Shown: positions 44,230 to 55,200, counted from the first letter of the stretch. The stretch: 64,000 nt of DNA from Syntrophomonas sp. (GCA_016841875.1 JAENYG010000013.1:36001-100000), one strand, 5' to 3'. Notes: a model not told the origin generated them from the sequence alone. Program-made: numbers and translations.

Positions 44230-45004
44230 ACAATATCACTCCCGCCTTAATAAATAAAACCGCGGCAGGCGGTCTTAACTTTTGCTTTTTCACCACAATA
44301 TTTTAACCTGTAGTCAATAAATCGTAAAGTTAATTTGATGAATAGTATCTGCAGAGCAAGCGTATTTTATAACCGGCCAAGATATGACAAATATATGCAT
44401 TGAGACCCACAAAGAGACACTTGATACAATAATGCATCATATTTTGACATCTGAATAGTGCTGTATGATCTACGGGTTACTGGCATTATTAACTGCCGTA
44501 CATTAGTGAAATCCTAAAATAATACACAAATGAATCACTAAACAATGCGGTATTGAATCATATTCTATTTTTCCCCTGCTGGTGCTTAATATTAAATGCG
44601 AGCTATCTCCCATAATACCGAGCATTAAAAGAAAATAAATAAAATCTATCCTGGTGGCACGCTTATTGCTATTTAAAATGCCAGATACGCAACATAAATA
44701 TATCATAATCCCATTAACACATTTTCTCATATTATTATCTACTGTTATATAGCGGTAGTGCCCCTTTACCACTCACACCCTTTTTATTCGCTATACAACA
44801 GTAGACCCCCTCTTTTTTTTGCCAGGTGATTTTAGCACCTGGTTAAAAAAAGCGGACAAGTCTTTCTATATAGTAAACTAGTCAAATCGTATATCTCTAA
44901 AATTCATTATATAAATTATTTGGGAAGGGGGGCAGAGTGTTGAGCGAGCCCGGTTATAAGCCGGATATGATTATTGTGTATATCTAAAAAGAGGGGGGAG
45001 GTTT
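44230..45004. other. 775-base region upstream of the second fatty-acid operon
   Basis: The region is AT-rich and holds no gene I can support. A minus-strand frame at 44503-44772 has a plausible GTG start behind AAGGG but an unconvincing product. A long hairpin lies at 44813-44851. The last 150 bases probably carry the promoter for the crotonase operon, ending in AGAGGGGGGAGG before the start at 45005; I could not place a -35/-10 or a sigma-54 site with confidence. Confidence 0.4.
44813..44851. promoter_or_regulatory. Long A/T-flanked hairpin upstream of the crotonase gene
   Basis: Eight Ts and a G lead into CCAGGTG (44822-44828), which pairs with CACCTGG (44836-44842) followed by TT and seven As. 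The T and A runs can pair too, giving about 15-16 consecutive pairs. No T-run follows the stem on either strand, so it is not an ordinary terminator. An operator or transcript-end structure is possible. Confidence 0.45.
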
Positions 45005-45787
45005 ATGACCTACGAAAATTTGTTGCTTGAAAAAGAAAATAAAATAGCAACATTGTACATCAACAGACCACAAGCTCTTAATGCTCTCAATCGGGAAACA
45101 CTCCTGGAGTTAACAGATGCCATAAGCGGTATTGCTCAAGATGATGATATAGATCTGCTGATCATTACCGGAGCGGGTGACAAGGCTTTTGTAGCCGGTG
45201 CAGACATAGCATATATGCAGAATCTGTCTGCTATGGAGGCTCGTAGTTTTGCAGCTCTTGGTCAGCAGGTATTCATGATGATTGAGACCATGGAAAAGCC
45301 AGTTATCGCAGCCGTTAATGGCTTTGCTCTCGGTGGCGGGTGTGAACTGGCTATGTGCTGTGATTTTCGTATCGCATCTTCGAAGGCTAAATTTGGACAA
45401 CCTGAAGTAGGCCTGGGAATAATACCTGGTTTTGGTGGTACCCAGCGGCTCACCCGTTTGATCGGGGCAGGCATGGCTAAGCAGCTGCTTTATACTGCTG
45501 ATGTCATAGGTGCTGATGAAGCTCTTCGTATTGGGCTGGTTAATTCAGTACAAACACCTGAAGAATTAATGAATGTTGTGAAGGCGATTGCCGGTAGAAT
45601 CCTTGCTAAGGGTCAAGCAGCTATTAGACTCTGCAAAGCCGCTGCCAATGAAGGTCTGCAGACCGATATCAATAGGGGTATGACAATTGAGGTGGATGCA
45701 TTTGGTCTTTGTTTTGCTACTGCTGATCAGAGGGAAGGAATGACTGCTTTTATCGAAAAGCGCAAAGCTGGCTTTATCGGTAAATAA
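45005..45787 (+). CDS. Enoyl-CoA hydratase (crotonase)
   Basis: The 260-residue enzyme should hydrate crotonyl-CoA to 3-hydroxybutyryl-CoA. Both catalytic glutamates of the family are in place: the first in GGCELAMCCDFR, the second in GQPEVGLGIIPGFGGTQ. The oxyanion-hole word AFVAGADIAYM is also normal. This contrasts with the crotonase paralogue at 13936, which lacks both. It is the first gene of the pathway-ordered block, 45 bases ahead of the 3-hydroxybutyryl-CoA dehydrogenase. The start follows GGGGGGAGG. Confidence 0.95.
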   Translation: MTYENLLLEKENKIATLYINRPQALNALNRETLLELTDAISGIAQDDDIDLLIITGAGDKAFVAGADIAYMQNLSAMEARSFAALGQQVFMMIETMEKPVIAAVNGFALGGGCELAMCCDFRIASSKAKFGQPEVGLGIIPGFGGTQRLTRLIGAGMAKQLLYTADVIGADEALRIGLVNSVQTPEELMNVVKAIAGRILAKGQAAIRLCKAAANEGLQTDINRGMTIEVDAFGLCFATADQREGMTAFIEKRKAGFIGK

Positions 45788-45832
45788 CTCGGAACAAGAA
45801 TGTTGTGGATTAAACTTTAGGGAGGTATTTTT

Positions 45833-46675
45833 ATGAAAATAATGGTACTTGGAGCAGGTACTATGGGAGCAGGCATTGTTCAGACCGCTGCACAGGCCGG
45901 CTTCGAAGTTATTGTACGCGATATCAAACAGGAATTTGTTGATAAAGGTATTGCTAGCATCGACAAGATTCTAGGCAAGAATGTTGACAAAGGCAAAATG
46001 ACAGCTAAAGATAAAGCTGCGGTTATGGGCAGGATTTCCGGTACAGTTGATATGGCTGCAGCTGCAGACTGTGATCTGGTTATCGAAGCTGCTTTAGAAG
46101 TTATGGAAATCAAGAAAACTATCTTTAAAGAACTGGATACTATTTGCAAGCCCAGTTGTATTCTAGCCAGCAACACCTCAGCTTTGAGCGTCACCGAAAT
46201 CGCTGCTGCTACTGGCAGAGCAGACAAGGTGATCGGCATGCACTTCTTCAACCCGGTACCAGCCATGAAACTGGTTGAAATCATCCGGGGAGCTAACACC
46301 AGCCAGGAAACTTACGATGCAATCAAAGACCTTTCCGAAAAGATGGGTAAGGCTCCGGTGGAAATCAATGAAGCCCCTGGCTTTGTTGTTAACCGCCTTT
46401 TGATTCCTATGCTGAATGAAGGTATGTATGCCTTGATGGAAGGGGTAGCCAGTGCTGATGATATTGATACTTCCATGAAGTTCGGGGCTGGACATCCCAT
46501 GGGACCTCTGGCTCTGGCTGATATGATCGGATTGGATATTTGCCTTAAAATTATGGAAACTCTATATAAAGAGTTTGGCGATCCCAAGTATCGTCCCTGC
46601 CCACTGCTGGTTAAGATGGTTCGGGCTGGTAAACTGGGACGTAAGACTGGTGAAGGATTCTTTGCTTACAAGTAA
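45833..46675 (+). CDS. hbd: 3-hydroxybutyryl-CoA dehydrogenase
   Basis: The 280-residue NAD-dependent enzyme should oxidise 3-hydroxybutyryl-CoA to acetoacetyl-CoA. The Rossmann word GAGTMGAGI starts at residue 7; the catalytic HFFNPVP follows at about residue 140 with the partner Glu in the preceding EAALEVME region, and the C-terminal helical domain has PGFVVNRLL and GAGHPMGPL. Length and words match the monofunctional Clostridium Hbd. It lies between crotonase and thiolase in the same operon; the start follows AGGGAGG. Confidence 0.95.
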   Translation: MKIMVLGAGTMGAGIVQTAAQAGFEVIVRDIKQEFVDKGIASIDKILGKNVDKGKMTAKDKAAVMGRISGTVDMAAAADCDLVIEAALEVMEIKKTIFKELDTICKPSCILASNTSALSVTEIAAATGRADKVIGMHFFNPVPAMKLVEIIRGANTSQETYDAIKDLSEKMGKAPVEINEAPGFVVNRLLIPMLNEGMYALMEGVASADDIDTSMKFGAGHPMGPLALADMIGLDICLKIMETLYKEFGDPKYRPCPLLVKMVRAGKLGRKTGEGFFAYK

Positions 46676-46707
46676 TTAATTATTTTTTAAGAGGGAGTGA
46701 AGTATAA

Positions 46708-47898
46708 ATGTCAAGAGAAGTAGTAGTAGTAGGAGTATGTCGTACACCTTTAGGAACCTTTGGGGGTACGCTGAAAGATACTAAAGCAGTAGAACTGGGT
46801 AGAATCGTTATGGAGGAATCCATCAAAAGGGCTGGAATTAAGCCGGAACAGATAGAGGAAGTAATCTTCGGATGTGTATTACAGGGTGGACAGGGACAAA
46901 ATATTGCCCGCCAGTGTATGATACATGCTGGAATCCCCAAGGAAACCACCGCCTTTACTATTAATAAAGTTTGCGCTTCGGGAATGAGAGCCGTTCAGCT
47001 GGCAGCCCAGGTTATTAAAGCCGGGGATGCAGATATTGTGCTGGCCGGTGGAACGGAATGTATGAGTGCTCATCCCTATTACCTGCCCAATGCCCGCTGG
47101 GGATACAGAATGAATATGGTAAAAGGTGATCTCATAGACGGTATGGTTTATGACGGATTATGGGAAATCTTCAATGGCTACCATATGGGCATAACCGCAG
47201 AAAATGTAGCAGACCAATATGGCTTGACCCGGGAAGAACAGGACGCTTTTGGATATACCAGTCAGGTAAGGGCTGCCGAGGCTATTGCATCTGGAAGATT
47301 CAAAGACGAAATCGTACCCGTAGTTATAAAAGGCAAAAAAGGCGATAAAGTATTTGATACTGACGAACATCCCCGCCTGAGCACTCCTGAAGCCATGGCT
47401 AAACTCGGTACTGCTTTCAAAAAGGGCGGAACCGTTACCGCAGGAAACGCATCCGGAATAAACGACGGTGCTGCTGCCATGATCGTGATGTCCAAAGAAA
47501 AAGCGGATGAACTGGGCATCAAACCGATGGCCAAAATCGTCAGCTATGCTTCTGGTGGAGTAGATCCCTCAGTTATGGGATTAGGACCAATTCCGGCTAC
47601 CAAAAAAGCTTTGGCCAAAGCCGGTATGACCGTAGATGATATTGATCTTATCGAAGCTAATGAAGCCTTTGCATCACAGTCACTAGCTGTAGCCAGAGAC
47701 TGCGGGTGGGCTGATAAGATGGACAAGGTCAATGTGAACGGCGGAGCTATTGCTCTAGGTCATCCGATTGGGTCTTCTGGAGCCAGAATCATGGTAACCC
47801 TGCTTTATGAGATGCAGAAGCGGGATCTCAAGACCGGATTGGCCACTCTCTGCATAGGCGGCGGTATGGGATGTACTACTATATTTGAAATGCTCTAA
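46708..47898 (+). CDS. Acetyl-CoA acetyltransferase (thiolase)
   Basis: The 396-residue enzyme should cleave acetoacetyl-CoA to two acetyl-CoA, the last step of butyrate oxidation. The catalytic Cys is in [10 protein letters not shown] near residue 90, the His in [11 protein letters not shown] near 352, and the second Cys in LCIGGGMG near 382. It follows hbd after 32 bases behind GAGGGAG. Two hairpins follow its stop, so the next dehydrogenase gene may be transcribed at a different level. Confidence 0.95.
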   Translation: MSREVVVVGVCRTPLGTFGGTLKDTKAVELGRIVMEESIKRAGIKPEQIEEVIFGCVLQGGQGQNIARQCMIHAGIPKETTAFTINKVCASGMRAVQLAAQVIKAGDADIVLAGGTECMSAHPYYLPNARWGYRMNMVKGDLIDGMVYDGLWEIFNGYHMGITAENVADQYGLTREEQDAFGYTSQVRAAEAIASGRFKDEIVPVVIKGKKGDKVFDTDEHPRLSTPEAMAKLGTAFKKGGTVTAGNASGINDGAAAMIVMSKEKADELGIKPMAKIVSYASGGVDPSVMGLGPIPATKKALAKAGMTVDDIDLIEANEAFASQSLAVARDCGWADKMDKVNVNGGAIALGHPIGSSGARIMVTLLYEMQKRDLKTGLATLCIGGGMGCTTIFEML

Positions 47899-47910
47899 AC
47901 TAGGTGGTAA

Positions 47911-48013
47911 ACCTGTAAGGCGATAAGCGTTATCATACAGGTGCTGCTGTAGTTTACTTATAACAAATGGCCTTCCGGATGGAAGACACTGCCAAATCCG
48001 TTCGGCCATTTGT
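47911..48013 (+). terminator. Two hairpins between thiolase and acyl-CoA dehydrogenase genes
   Basis: The first joins ACCTGTA (47911-47917) to TACAGGT (47936-47942) with GATAA/TTATC inside. The second joins ACAAATGGCC (47963-47972) to GGCCATTTGT (48004-48013) with CGGAT/ATCCG inside. Neither has a clear T-run. They may tune or end transcription between hits of the same pathway. Confidence 0.6.
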
Positions 48014-48045
48014 CATGAATTATAAAAAAATAGGAGGAGTTTGTA

Positions 48046-49878
48046 TTGCCACATAATAATTTTCTACTTAATACCCGTGACATTAAGTTCGTGATAAAAG
48101 AATGGCTTGACATGAATAGTCTGTTATCCCTGGATGCTTACAAAGAATATTATGGGATCGATGACATCGATAATTTCCTCGATGTTAACTTCAAGATCTG
48201 CCGCGACGTTATGTGCCCGGCTAACAAAGATGCCGATGAAATCGGTGCGACATTTGTTGGCGGTAATGAACATGCGGTCGTAACCCCCGATTCTTTCAAG
48301 CCTGTCTACAAAACCATTTGTGAAGCCGAGTTAGGACCCCAGTTCGGATTCCGTGGCGATGGTAAGATACCCCTGGCTTGGTACGCTCCCATTCTGGAAA
48401 TGCAGTCCGCTGCATCTGCGGCTATAGTGATGTTCTGGTGTCTGACCCAGGGTGCTACCACCGTGCTCCAGGATTACGGCACACAAAAACAACAGGACAT
48501 GTTCCTGCCCAAGATGTACACCGGTGAATGGGGCGGTACCATGGGTCTGACCGAACCGGGCGCAGGATCCGAGGTCGGTGCGGTTGCCAGTAAGGCAACC
48601 CCCACTGACACCCCGCACCTGTATAAGCTCAAAGGCCAGAAGTGCTTTATCACCTCCGGCGACCATGACCTGGCGGAAAACATTATCCACCTGATGCTGG
48701 CCAAGACCCCGGGCGCTAAAGAAGGTACCGCCGGCATTTCCCTCTTTATCGTGCCCAAATTCTGGGTCAACGAGGATGGCTCCATGGGTGCTTGGAACGA
48801 CGTAACATCCGTTGGCATCGAGCACAAGATGGGTATCCACGGTTCCTCCACTCTTACCCTGGCCATGGGTGAAAACGACAACTGTTACGGCTGGATGGTA
48901 GGCGAAAAAGAAGTGGTAGATGGCCGCGGCAAAGGGATGTCACAGATGTTCGCGTACATGAACGAAGAACGTCTGAACACCGGTTTATTCACCCTGGGCT
49001 GCATAGATTCTGCATACTACGCGGCTCTGGATTATACCAAAGTACGTGTACAGAGCAAAAAATCGACCGATCCCAAGGGCCCAAGCGTCAGGATCATTGA
49101 ACACGAAGACGTTCGTCGCATGCTGCTGTACCAGAAAGCCGGCATGGAAGCCCTCCGGGCGTTGATTTACCAAGCCTATCTCTACCGCGACCTGGAAGTA
49201 GATGCTGCAACAGCGGAAGAGAGAGAATATTATGGTGACATGTTCGCGATTGCCAACCCACTGTGCAAGGCCTATTCATCAGACATGGCCAGGATTCTCA
49301 CTGGGGAAGCGATCCAATGCCATGGCGGCTACGGCTTCATGGAAGAGTATGCCCCGGCCTCCCTATACCGTGACTGCGTTATCCACGGCATCTGGGAAGG
49401 CACCAACTTCATTCAGTCACAAGATTATACTGGCCGCAAGTTCACCATGAAGGACGGCGCACCATTCAAGAAGTGGGTGGCAGAAATCGACGACTTCGTC
49501 TCCGGTCAGAAGACTGACGAATTCGCGGCTGAATTCGCCATGATGGCGGATGCCATGACTTCTTTCAAAAATATTGTTGATATGAATGCTGCCTGGACGG
49601 CCGGCGATAAGCAAATGAAACAGCTCTTCTCCACCCGCACCATGCATGCAGGTGCGAGAGTCTACTGCGGCAAGCTGTTGCTCTCCCAAGCCCTCCTGGC
49701 TGCCAAGAAGCTGGCAGAACTAGGCGAAGACCACTTCGATGCCAATTTCTATAAGGGCAAAATCGCCAGCGCCAAGTTCTATATAATGAACCATGTTACC
49801 GATATCTTCGGATTCGAGAAGTCCATGAAGGCCGGCGACAAGAGCGCTATTGACATAGCTGAAGAATCATTCATGTAA
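48046..49878 (+). CDS. Long-form acyl-CoA dehydrogenase, probably butyryl-CoA
   Basis: The 610-residue protein is a paralogue of the one at 10147: same length class, KEWLDMNSL near the start, GLTEPGAGSEVG in the FAD region, GEAIQCHGGYGFMEE and IWEGTNFIQS with the presumed catalytic Glu, and the extra C-terminal domain. It should oxidise butyryl-CoA to crotonyl-CoA with ETF as acceptor, given its place after crotonase, Hbd and thiolase. Its codons are visibly richer in C-ending, GC-rich choices (GGC, ACC, CTG) than neighbouring genes, which suggests high expression. Translation starts at TTG behind AGGAGGAG. Confidence 0.92.
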   Translation: MPHNNFLLNTRDIKFVIKEWLDMNSLLSLDAYKEYYGIDDIDNFLDVNFKICRDVMCPANKDADEIGATFVGGNEHAVVTPDSFKPVYKTICEAELGPQFGFRGDGKIPLAWYAPILEMQSAASAAIVMFWCLTQGATTVLQDYGTQKQQDMFLPKMYTGEWGGTMGLTEPGAGSEVGAVASKATPTDTPHLYKLKGQKCFITSGDHDLAENIIHLMLAKTPGAKEGTAGISLFIVPKFWVNEDGSMGAWNDVTSVGIEHKMGIHGSSTLTLAMGENDNCYGWMVGEKEVVDGRGKGMSQMFAYMNEERLNTGLFTLGCIDSAYYAALDYTKVRVQSKKSTDPKGPSVRIIEHEDVRRMLLYQKAGMEALRALIYQAYLYRDLEVDAATAEEREYYGDMFAIANPLCKAYSSDMARILTGEAIQCHGGYGFMEEYAPASLYRDCVIHGIWEGTNFIQSQDYTGRKFTMKDGAPFKKWVAEIDDFVSGQKTDEFAAEFAMMADAMTSFKNIVDMNAAWTAGDKQMKQLFSTRTMHAGARVYCGKLLLSQALLAAKKLAELGEDHFDANFYKGKIASAKFYIMNHVTDIFGFEKSMKAGDKSAIDIAEESFM

Positions 49879-49889
49879 TTCAGATGGGT

Positions 49890-50014
49890 CCTGTCCTAAG
49901 GACAGGAAACCATTCGCTGACCGGATGCCTGAAAGAAGGCGAAATTTCTAATTACATCTACTGAAAACTGAAATAAACATCATGGGAGCGGGGTCGGTTA
50001 CGGGTTCCGCTCTC
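49890..50014 (+). terminator. Hairpins after the acyl-CoA dehydrogenase
   Basis: CCTGTCC (49890-49896) pairs with GGACAGG (49900-49906) around a tight three-base loop. Further on GAGCGG (49986-49991) pairs with CCGCTC (50007-50012), followed by TCAATAAAAA. One or both may end the dehydrogenase transcript. Confidence 0.5.
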
Positions 50015-50060
50015 AATAAAAAACCTGAACGGAACGGTTATTATGGAGGTAGACTACAAA

Positions 50061-50705
50061 ATGAGCTTGAAATATGCAGATGAATACGCGCGAAAATTTA
50101 CCTTTGCGGAAGAAGCTGTGAGAGTAATTAAGTCTGGTAACCGGGTTATATATGCTTTCGGAATATGCAGCATAAATGAACTGGACCGTGCCCTGGCTAT
50201 GCGCACAGATGAGCTTTATGGTGTCAAAATAATCTGTAATGATATCTCCTGCGGATATTATGCTATGGATGCTGATTTTACTGAAGAACATTTTAAGTTT
50301 TATGAGGGGATTTATCCAGGGATCAGGGAAAGTGCTTTTAATGAAGGAGGAAAGACCACAGGTAAAGGAAAGGTTAAATACAGTCCGGACCAGGATGTGC
50401 TTCCAGGCCAGGTTTTTATGGCTACAGTAAGTCCGATGGATAAAGATGGGTATTTCTGGTTTGGCAGCAATGCTGCAGAAAAACACATTTTTAAGAAATA
50501 TTATGAAACGGCGGAGCATGTCATTTTAGAAATAAATGAGCGTATTCTCGAAGGCAGTGAACCAGGGCAGGAGTGTATTCATATATATCAGGCAGATATG
50601 ATAGTAGGCAGCAATAATGATGATCTCTTACAAGGTTTTAAAAAATCGGGTAAATACTATCAATATAGCAATAAAACTGCAGCACCTGCTAATCGGGCTG
50701 TATAG
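50061..50705 (+). CDS. Half-length CoA-transferase (N-terminal domain only)
   Basis: The 214-residue protein aligns with the first domain of the CoA-transferases at 14745 and 50786: it opens with a DEYARKFTFAEEAVRVIKSG-type region and contains ATVSPMDKDGYFWFG and VILEINERI. It ends before the second domain, so the catalytic Glu (TEM), GGQLDF and EYG words are all absent and it cannot form the glutamyl-CoA intermediate itself. The reading frame is clean, with a normal ribosome-binding site (TGGAGG before ATG 50061), and no C-terminal remnant follows. It may be a decayed duplicate or a partner subunit of the full enzyme that starts 80 bases downstream. Confidence 0.7.
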   Translation: MSLKYADEYARKFTFAEEAVRVIKSGNRVIYAFGICSINELDRALAMRTDELYGVKIICNDISCGYYAMDADFTEEHFKFYEGIYPGIRESAFNEGGKTTGKGKVKYSPDQDVLPGQVFMATVSPMDKDGYFWFGSNAAEKHIFKKYYETAEHVILEINERILEGSEPGQECIHIYQADMIVGSNNDDLLQGFKKSGKYYQYSNKTAAPANRAV

Positions 50706-50785
50706 CAGGTCTCCATAATATGACTAAACATTAATAATTAATGGAGTGTTTCAATCAAAAGAATTGATATGGAGGAGGCAACTGC

Positions 50786-52129
50786 GTGTATCAGAGATGG
50801 TTAGATGAATATAAAAACAAATTAGTTACTGCTGATCAAGCAGCCAAACTGGTCAAATCAGGAGACTGGGTAGAATATGGTTTCGGCATAAACTGTGCAC
50901 GAGATTTCGATGAAGCCCTGGCGAAAAGGAAAGATGAACTACAGGATGTGAACATACGCTGTGATATCGGTGCTTACCAGCATTTCACAGCAGAAGCTGA
51001 TCCTGATGGAGATGTTTTTACCTGGAACAGTTGGCACGTAGCAGGCCATGATAAAAAGTTTATTGGTAAAACTCTATATTATATCCCTATGAAATTTCAT
51101 GAAAATCCTATGATGACCAGAAAAGACTGTACTCCTGACAATGTGGCAGTTATTCAGGTTACTTCTATGGACAAACATGGATATTTCAACTTTGGCGGGA
51201 GTGCTGTAAACAACTGGGCAATGATGGAAACGGCTGATATAACCATACTGGAAGTTAACAGCAAAATGCCCAGATGTCTGGGAGGAAATCAGGAATGTGT
51301 GCATGTTACCCAGGTAGACTATATAATGGAAAGCAGAAACGAGCCGATAATGGTACTGGGATCATCCAAGGCTTCTGAGGTTGAAATCAAAATAGCCGAG
51401 TTTATTATCGAACACTTATATGATGGCAACTGCCTACAGCTGGGTATCGGTGGTACTCCCAATGCAGTGGGAACTATGGTTGCCAATTCTGACTTAAAAA
51501 ATCTGGGTGTTCATACGGAAATGTACGTGGATGCATATCTGGAAATGGTAAAAGCGGGTAAAATAACGGGTGCAAGTAAAAATATCGACCGGTACAAACA
51601 GGTATATTCTTTCGCTATGGGCAGTCAGGAACTATATGATTATATAGACGACAATCCAGGACTAGCTTCATTTTCGGTAGATTACACTAATAATCCCTTT
51701 GTAGTAGCTCAGATCGACAATTTTGTATCCATAAACGCCTGTATCGAAGTAGACTTGTTCGGACAGGTATGTTCAGAGAGTGTAGGTACCAGGCATATCA
51801 GCGGCACCGGTGGACAATTGGACTTCGTAGAAGGTGCTTATAAATCCAAAGGTGGTCAGAGTTTTGTGTGTCTGCCCTCCACCATTGAAAGTAAAGGGGT
51901 AGTAAAGTCCAGGATTCAGCCTACACTTACTCCGGGTGCTATTGTTACCGATCCGAGGACTGCCACTCATATGCTGGTTACTGAATACGGGATAGCCAAT
52001 ATGAAAGGGAAGAGTACCTGGCAAAGAGCGGAAGAATTGATCAACATCGCCCATCCTGATTTCAGAGACGAATTGATCAAGGAAGCAGAAAAAATGAACA
52101 TATGGCGGAAAATTAATAAAATGAGATAA
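50786..52129 (+). CDS. Acyl-CoA:acetate CoA-transferase
   Basis: The 447-residue enzyme has both domains of the Cat1/4-hydroxybutyrate CoA-transferase family: VTSMDKHGYFNFG in the first, and LGIGGTPNAV, HTEMYVD with the presumed catalytic Glu, SGTGGQLDF and TEYGIANM in the second. It should activate butyrate using acetyl-CoA, feeding the dehydrogenase and the enzymes encoded upstream. Translation starts at GTG behind GGAGGAGG. It closes the second fatty-acid block, and a hairpin separates it from the convergent sigma-54 activator gene. Confidence 0.92.
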   Translation: MYQRWLDEYKNKLVTADQAAKLVKSGDWVEYGFGINCARDFDEALAKRKDELQDVNIRCDIGAYQHFTAEADPDGDVFTWNSWHVAGHDKKFIGKTLYYIPMKFHENPMMTRKDCTPDNVAVIQVTSMDKHGYFNFGGSAVNNWAMMETADITILEVNSKMPRCLGGNQECVHVTQVDYIMESRNEPIMVLGSSKASEVEIKIAEFIIEHLYDGNCLQLGIGGTPNAVGTMVANSDLKNLGVHTEMYVDAYLEMVKAGKITGASKNIDRYKQVYSFAMGSQELYDYIDDNPGLASFSVDYTNNPFVVAQIDNFVSINACIEVDLFGQVCSESVGTRHISGTGGQLDFVEGAYKSKGGQSFVCLPSTIESKGVVKSRIQPTLTPGAIVTDPRTATHMLVTEYGIANMKGKSTWQRAEELINIAHPDFRDELIKEAEKMNIWRKINKMR

Positions 52130-52162
52130 GGCTCATAGTCAACAATTAGATATAGCAAAACA

Positions 52163-52195
52163 CATAAGCGGCAGGTGTCTTACCTGCCGCTTATG
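52163..52195. terminator. Hairpin between convergent genes
   Basis: CATAAGCGGCAGGT (52163-52176) pairs perfectly with ACCTGCCGCTTATG (52182-52195) around a five-base loop. It lies 27 bases before the end of the activator gene and 33 bases after the CoA-transferase and may serve both. Confidence 0.75.
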
Positions 52196-52222
52196 ATACA
52201 CCGATAACGTTCCCCTGTGTCA

Positions 52223-55200
52223 TTATTTATGTTTAACAATTCCATACTTAGCGGCCTTGCGCACTACGGTAGGTTGGCTTATTCCCAGTACTCGAGCCAC
52301 TGCATAGGTTGAATTATACATAGAAAAAGCTTCCTGCAGCAGACTGCGTTCTGTATTTTCCAGGGCGATGGTTAAAGGGATGATCTCCGTTTTAGGCTGT
52401 GATACAGCTTCTAGTTCTGCCCAGGATGATAGATCGTCCATTCCTATAATATCATGCTGGGTGGTAACCACCAGACGTTCAATAAGATTTTCCAATTCTC
52501 TTACATTACCCGGCCAGTCATAAGAGATAAAGTATTTTAGAACGTCACCCGAAAGACGTTTATTCATCCGGTGTCGGCGGTTAAACATTTCTAGAAAATG
52601 CTTACTCAAAACCGGGATATCTTCCCGTCGTTCACGAAGAGGGGGAACCAAGATGGGCACTACGTTAAGCCGATAATAAAGGTCCTTACGAAACAGATTA
52701 TCAAGCACCATACCCTGCAGGTTGCGGTTAGTACCAGCGATAATTCGGACATCAACTTCGATCTCTTTGGTACCTCCAATGCGCATTATCTTGCTATCTT
52801 GTAAAACCCTCAACAGCTTAACCTGCAGATCCAGAGGCATTTCAGCTATTTCATCCAGGAACAGGATCCCGCCGTCAGCCAGTTCAAACATTCCAGCTTT
52901 ACCAGATTTACTTGCTCCCGAAAAAGCACCGGGTTCGTAACCGAACAATTCTGATTCCAGCAAATTATGGGGTATCGCACCACAGTTTACCTTGATAAAT
53001 GGTTTGTTTAACCGGGGACTGCTAGTATGGAGGATATCAGCTACTACTTCTTTACCTACTCCGGACTCCCCGAGGATAAGAACGGTGGAATCAACTGTTG
53101 ATACATGGTTGACTATTTTTAGTAATTTACGCATTTTATCCGAGTGCAGTATACAGCTTTTGGAGCTCTTTAACTGATTCAGCTGCACCTGATACATGCG
53201 GCTCAAGCCTTCCAGCTGTTCGACTTTGCCCTGTAAATCATTTAGCTCAGTTATATCACGCACATTGGTGACTACCAGAATAATATTGCCATCTTCATCA
53301 AAAATAGGAGTACTGGTAACCAGTGCATTTTTGCCGGTTTTTGATTGCAGGGGAATGGTGGCTGTTTCCCGGGTTTTAAGTGCCAGCAGTGTACCCGAGC
53401 GGGTAAATACACCGTCCCGGACTAGATCCGCCATATTATATCCTACACATTCGTCTGGTTTAACGCCCATGATGCGCTCAAAGGCCTTGTTGAGTTGCAG
53501 GGTATTACCTTCCCCATCTGTTATATACAGACCATCATAGGAAGAATCAAAAATAGCTCCTAGCTCTCTCTGCCTCAATCCCTCTACTTGTTCCAGTTTG
53601 TGTTCTAAATCAATCAGGTCGGTTAAATCCCTTACGTTGGTAACTACCAGTACTATCTCGCCGGTATTATCAAAAACCGGGGTACTGGTAACCAGTGCGT
53701 TTTTGCCTGTTTTTGACTGGAGAGGGATGGTAACCGTCTCGTGGCTTTCCAGGGCCAGGAGGGTTCCCGAACGGGTGAAAACACCATCATTCACCAAATC
53801 AGCCATGTTACGACCTACGCATTCTTCTGCCGTAACACCCATGATGCGTTCAAAGGCTTTATTAAGACTCAAGGTAGTGCCTTCTCCGTCTGTAATATAC
53901 AAACCATCGTAAGAAGAATTGTAAATAGCATCCAATTCTTTCTGTCTTAATCCTTCTACTCTTTCCAATTTGCGTTCCAGGGTTATTAGTTCAGTCATAT
54001 CTCTCACATTAGTGACTACCATTATCACTTCACCTTCGTCATCAAAAATAGGTGTACTGGTAACCAGTATATCCTTCCTGGACTTGGCTTTCAATTGAAC
54101 GGTAACGGTTTTCCGTTTTTCAATCGCCAGTAAGCTTCCCGATGTTGAATAAACGCCATCTTGAACCAGGTCTTCCATATACCGTCCGGTAATCTCTTCG
54201 GCGGTAATCCCAGTGATGCGTTCAAATCCCTTATTAACTCGCAGGGTTTTGCCCAGTCCATCAGTAATATACAAACCATCGAAGGATGATTCAACTATGG
54301 CATCGAGTTCTCGCTCCCTTAAGACTTTAACATCTTCCAACTGGCGTTCCAGTTCTATCAAATCAGTCAAATCCCGCACATTGGTAACCACCAAAACAAT
54401 ATTACCATCGTCATCAAATATGGGGTTGCTGGTTACCAGGGCATTTTTCCCGGTCTTGGACTGCAAAGGTATAGTTACCGAGTGTTTCCTTTCTAGTACC
54501 AACAGGGTTCCCGAACGGGTAAAATAACCTTCCCGGACCAGATCTGCCATATTACGTCCAACACACTCCTCGGAGTAAACCCCCATAATACGCTCAAAAG
54601 CCTTATTCAGACGAAGGGTAATGCCTTCCCCATCCGTTATATATAGACCGTCGTAGGAAGATTCGAAAATGGCATCTAACTGCTGGTTAAGCTTTTTAGT
54701 TACCTCTAATTCCTCGACTACGGTTTCCAGTTCAGATATGTCCTGCAAAACTGCAACGGCACCGGTTATCTTTCCATCTACGGTAATAGGTGCCCGATTT
54801 GATAATAGAGTCTTACCTTTATATCTAATTTTCTGCAAGGTTTGTTTTTCGCCGCTTTTTAGTATCTGGCCTAATTCACTCATATCAAATACTTCGTTGA
54901 TGTGTCGTCCGTAGGACTCGCGGGCCGATAATCCAGATACCGCCTCCAGAGATTGATTGAAAATGGTAATTCGTTGTTCAGCATCGACTGCAACCATAGG
55001 ATTATATATAGAATTCAGGCAAATATCCCATTCCTGCTTTTTCCTTTGCAGAATTTCAAAAAAGGACATAGTAAGGTTATATAAGGAACGGTTGTCTTCC
55101 ATATTAGAAGCATTATCTTTATCAATGGATTTACCCGTCATAGACTGGAGCTCGTCCAATATACTTATACTTTCTTGATCCTGGGACATTATTTCATAAA

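Noticed and set aside
44503..44772. Minus-strand open frame of 89 codons
   Set aside because: A GTG start behind AAGGG is possible, but the product is rich in His, Ile and Cys without pattern and the region is AT-rich non-coding in character; support is too weak.
45005..52129. Possible sigma-54 (-24/-12) promoters for the butyrate block
   Set aside because: I looked for TGGCAC with TTGC at the right distance before the starts of the block and saw no convincing match; control by the adjacent activator stays a guess.
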